From SIG701 sp045544955 (lineage in GTDB: Bacteria > Bacillota > Clostridia > Oscillospirales > CAG-272), in assembly GCA_045544955.1 (NCBI GenBank), contig JAZPZY010000060.1, forward strand, positions 1-33,951: 33,951 nt of DNA. The letters run 5' to 3'. The notes below the pieces were generated by a model, which saw only the letters and a list, made by a program, of their open reading frames with translations, had not been told where the DNA came from and searched no databases. Position numbers and translations under genes: made by a program. Shown in pieces: positions 33,103-33,951 of this stretch. Numbering within the stretch: the first letter of the stretch is position 1; every line of letters starts with the position of its first letter.

Positions 33103-33951
33103 ATGAGTACTCGTATGCCCAACACGGAAAAAACGATGGAGAAAGTCGTTGCACTCTGCAAAAACAGAGGCTTTGTTTACGCCGGCTCCGAAATCTACGG
33201 CGGCCTTGCCAACTCCTGGGACTACGGCCCCTTGGGTGTTGAACTGAAAAACAACGTAAAGCGTGCCTGGTGGAAAAAATTCGTACAGGAAAGCCCCTAC
33301 AACGTAGGTCTTGATTCCGCCATTCTGATGAACCCCGAAACCTGGGTTGCCTCCGGCCATCTGGGCGGCTTCTCCGATCCTCTTATGGACTGCAAAGCGT
33401 GCAAGACCCGTCACCGTGCAGACAAGCTGATTGAAGATTACGCCGCCGCCAACGGTCTTTCCGATAACCCGGGCGGCTGGTCCAACGAACAGCTTTCCGC
33501 CTATATCGTGGAGCACGGCATCGTCTGCCCGGACTGCGGTTCCAAAGACTTCACCGACATCCGTAAGTTCAATCTGATGTTCAAGACCTTCCAGGGCGTT
33601 ACCGAGGACAGCACCAACACGCTGTACCTCCGTCCCGAGACGGCACAGGGCATCTTCGTAAACTTCAAGAACATCGCCCGTACCTCCCGCAAGAAGGTTC
33701 CCTTCGGCGTAGCACAGATCGGTAAATCCTTCCGCAACGAGATCACCCCCGGCAACTTCACCTTCCGTACCCGTGAGTTCGAGCAGATGGAGCTGGAGTT
33801 CTTCTGCAATCCCGGCACGGATCTGGAGTGGTTCACCTACTGGAGAGGCTACTGTGCCAACTTCCTCTACGATCTGGGTATCGCTGAGGAAAACCTCCGC
33901 CTGCGTGACCATGATCCGGAGGAGCTGTCCTTCTATTCCAAGGCCACCACG
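33103..33951 (+). CDS. glyS: Glycyl-tRNA synthetase (N-terminal 283 codons)
   Basis: Start of the single-chain class II glycyl-tRNA synthetase, cut by the window edge and open in frame to the last base. Diagnostic segments: S-E-I-Y-G-G-L-A-N-S-W-D-Y-G-P-L-G near residues 27-45, the paired C-x2-C groups around 105-108 and 144-147 of the zinc insertion, and L-R-P-E-T-A-Q-G-I-F (class II motif region) at ~175-185. It charges tRNA-Gly. The ATG at 33103 is preceded by GGAAAGGA 12 nt away; a second ATG is 4 codons on. It follows the LCP-like gene by 42 bp with no clear promoter of its own. Confidence 0.93.
   Translation, partial: MSTRMPNTEKTMEKVVALCKNRGFVYAGSEIYGGLANSWDYGPLGVELKNNVKRAWWKKFVQESPYNVGLDSAILMNPETWVASGHLGGFSDPLMDCKACKTRHRADKLIEDYAAANGLSDNPGGWSNEQLSAYIVEHGIVCPDCGSKDFTDIRKFNLMFKTFQGVTEDSTNTLYLRPETAQGIFVNFKNIARTSRKKVPFGVAQIGKSFRNEITPGNFTFRTREFEQMELEFFCNPGTDLEWFTYWRGYCANFLYDLGIAEENLRLRDHDPEELSFYSKATT

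Noticed and set aside
32980..33912. 310-codon minus frame opposite the start of glyS
   Set aside because: Antisense shadow of a conserved tRNA synthetase; crosses the LCP-like/glyS gap.

Overview
The window looks like chromosome from a GC-rich member of the Clostridia (Bacillota), most likely an Oscillospiraceae-type gut anaerobe. The reasons are a complete Rnf operon in the clostridial order C-D-G-E-A-B, an HPr/Crh-like protein, an M50 protease pair laid out like spoIVFA-spoIVFB, a PadR/permease-prefix module, GGAGG-type ribosome binding sites, and consensus sigma-A promoters with 17-bp spacers. At the left edge there is a fragment of what looks like a dispersed palindromic repeat that I recall from such genomes. 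The placement is an inference; there is no rRNA in the window. I saw no tRNA, CRISPR array, IS element or phage gene.

Region 1 (1-8985) is a carbohydrate locus: a DUF4838 glycosidase-like protein and a CapA-family metallophosphatase-fold protein (minus strand), divergent from a tandem pair of paralogous NodB-like putative deacetylases, then an alpha/beta-hydrolase esterase divergent from two overlapping AraC-family regulators. Region 2 (8986-11370) holds a PadR repressor with its membrane partner and an MscS channel. Region 3 (11371-18660) returns to sugar and redox metabolism: an aldo/keto reductase with two Fe-S clusters, a TIGR04076-family protein, a GH5-like glycosidase, an orphan glycosidase-like protein, a DUF3784 membrane protein, a LURP-one-related (LOR) protein and a GH2 glycosidase. 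None of the hydrolases has a visible signal peptide and no sugar transporter is present, so they probably act in the cytoplasm on imported oligosaccharides.

Region 4 (18661-24695) is the rnfCDGEAB operon for the ion-pumping ferredoxin:NAD+ oxidoreductase. RnfD and RnfG carry unusual low-complexity extensions. Region 5 (24700-33951) contains an M50 intramembrane protease with a small membrane partner, an M18 aminopeptidase, a heterodimeric ABC exporter with one degenerate ATP site, an unknown membrane protein, an HPr-like protein without the phosphorylatable histidine, a degenerate LCP-family protein, and the first 283 codons of glycyl-tRNA synthetase, which runs off the right edge.

The observations most worth following up are the NodB-like pair and its shared-minus-35 divergent promoter, the face-to-face promoters between the aldo/keto reductase and TIGR04076 genes, the Rnf extensions, the His-less HPr, the LCP homologue lacking catalytic motifs, and a 180-bp hairpin-dense element after the AraC genes.
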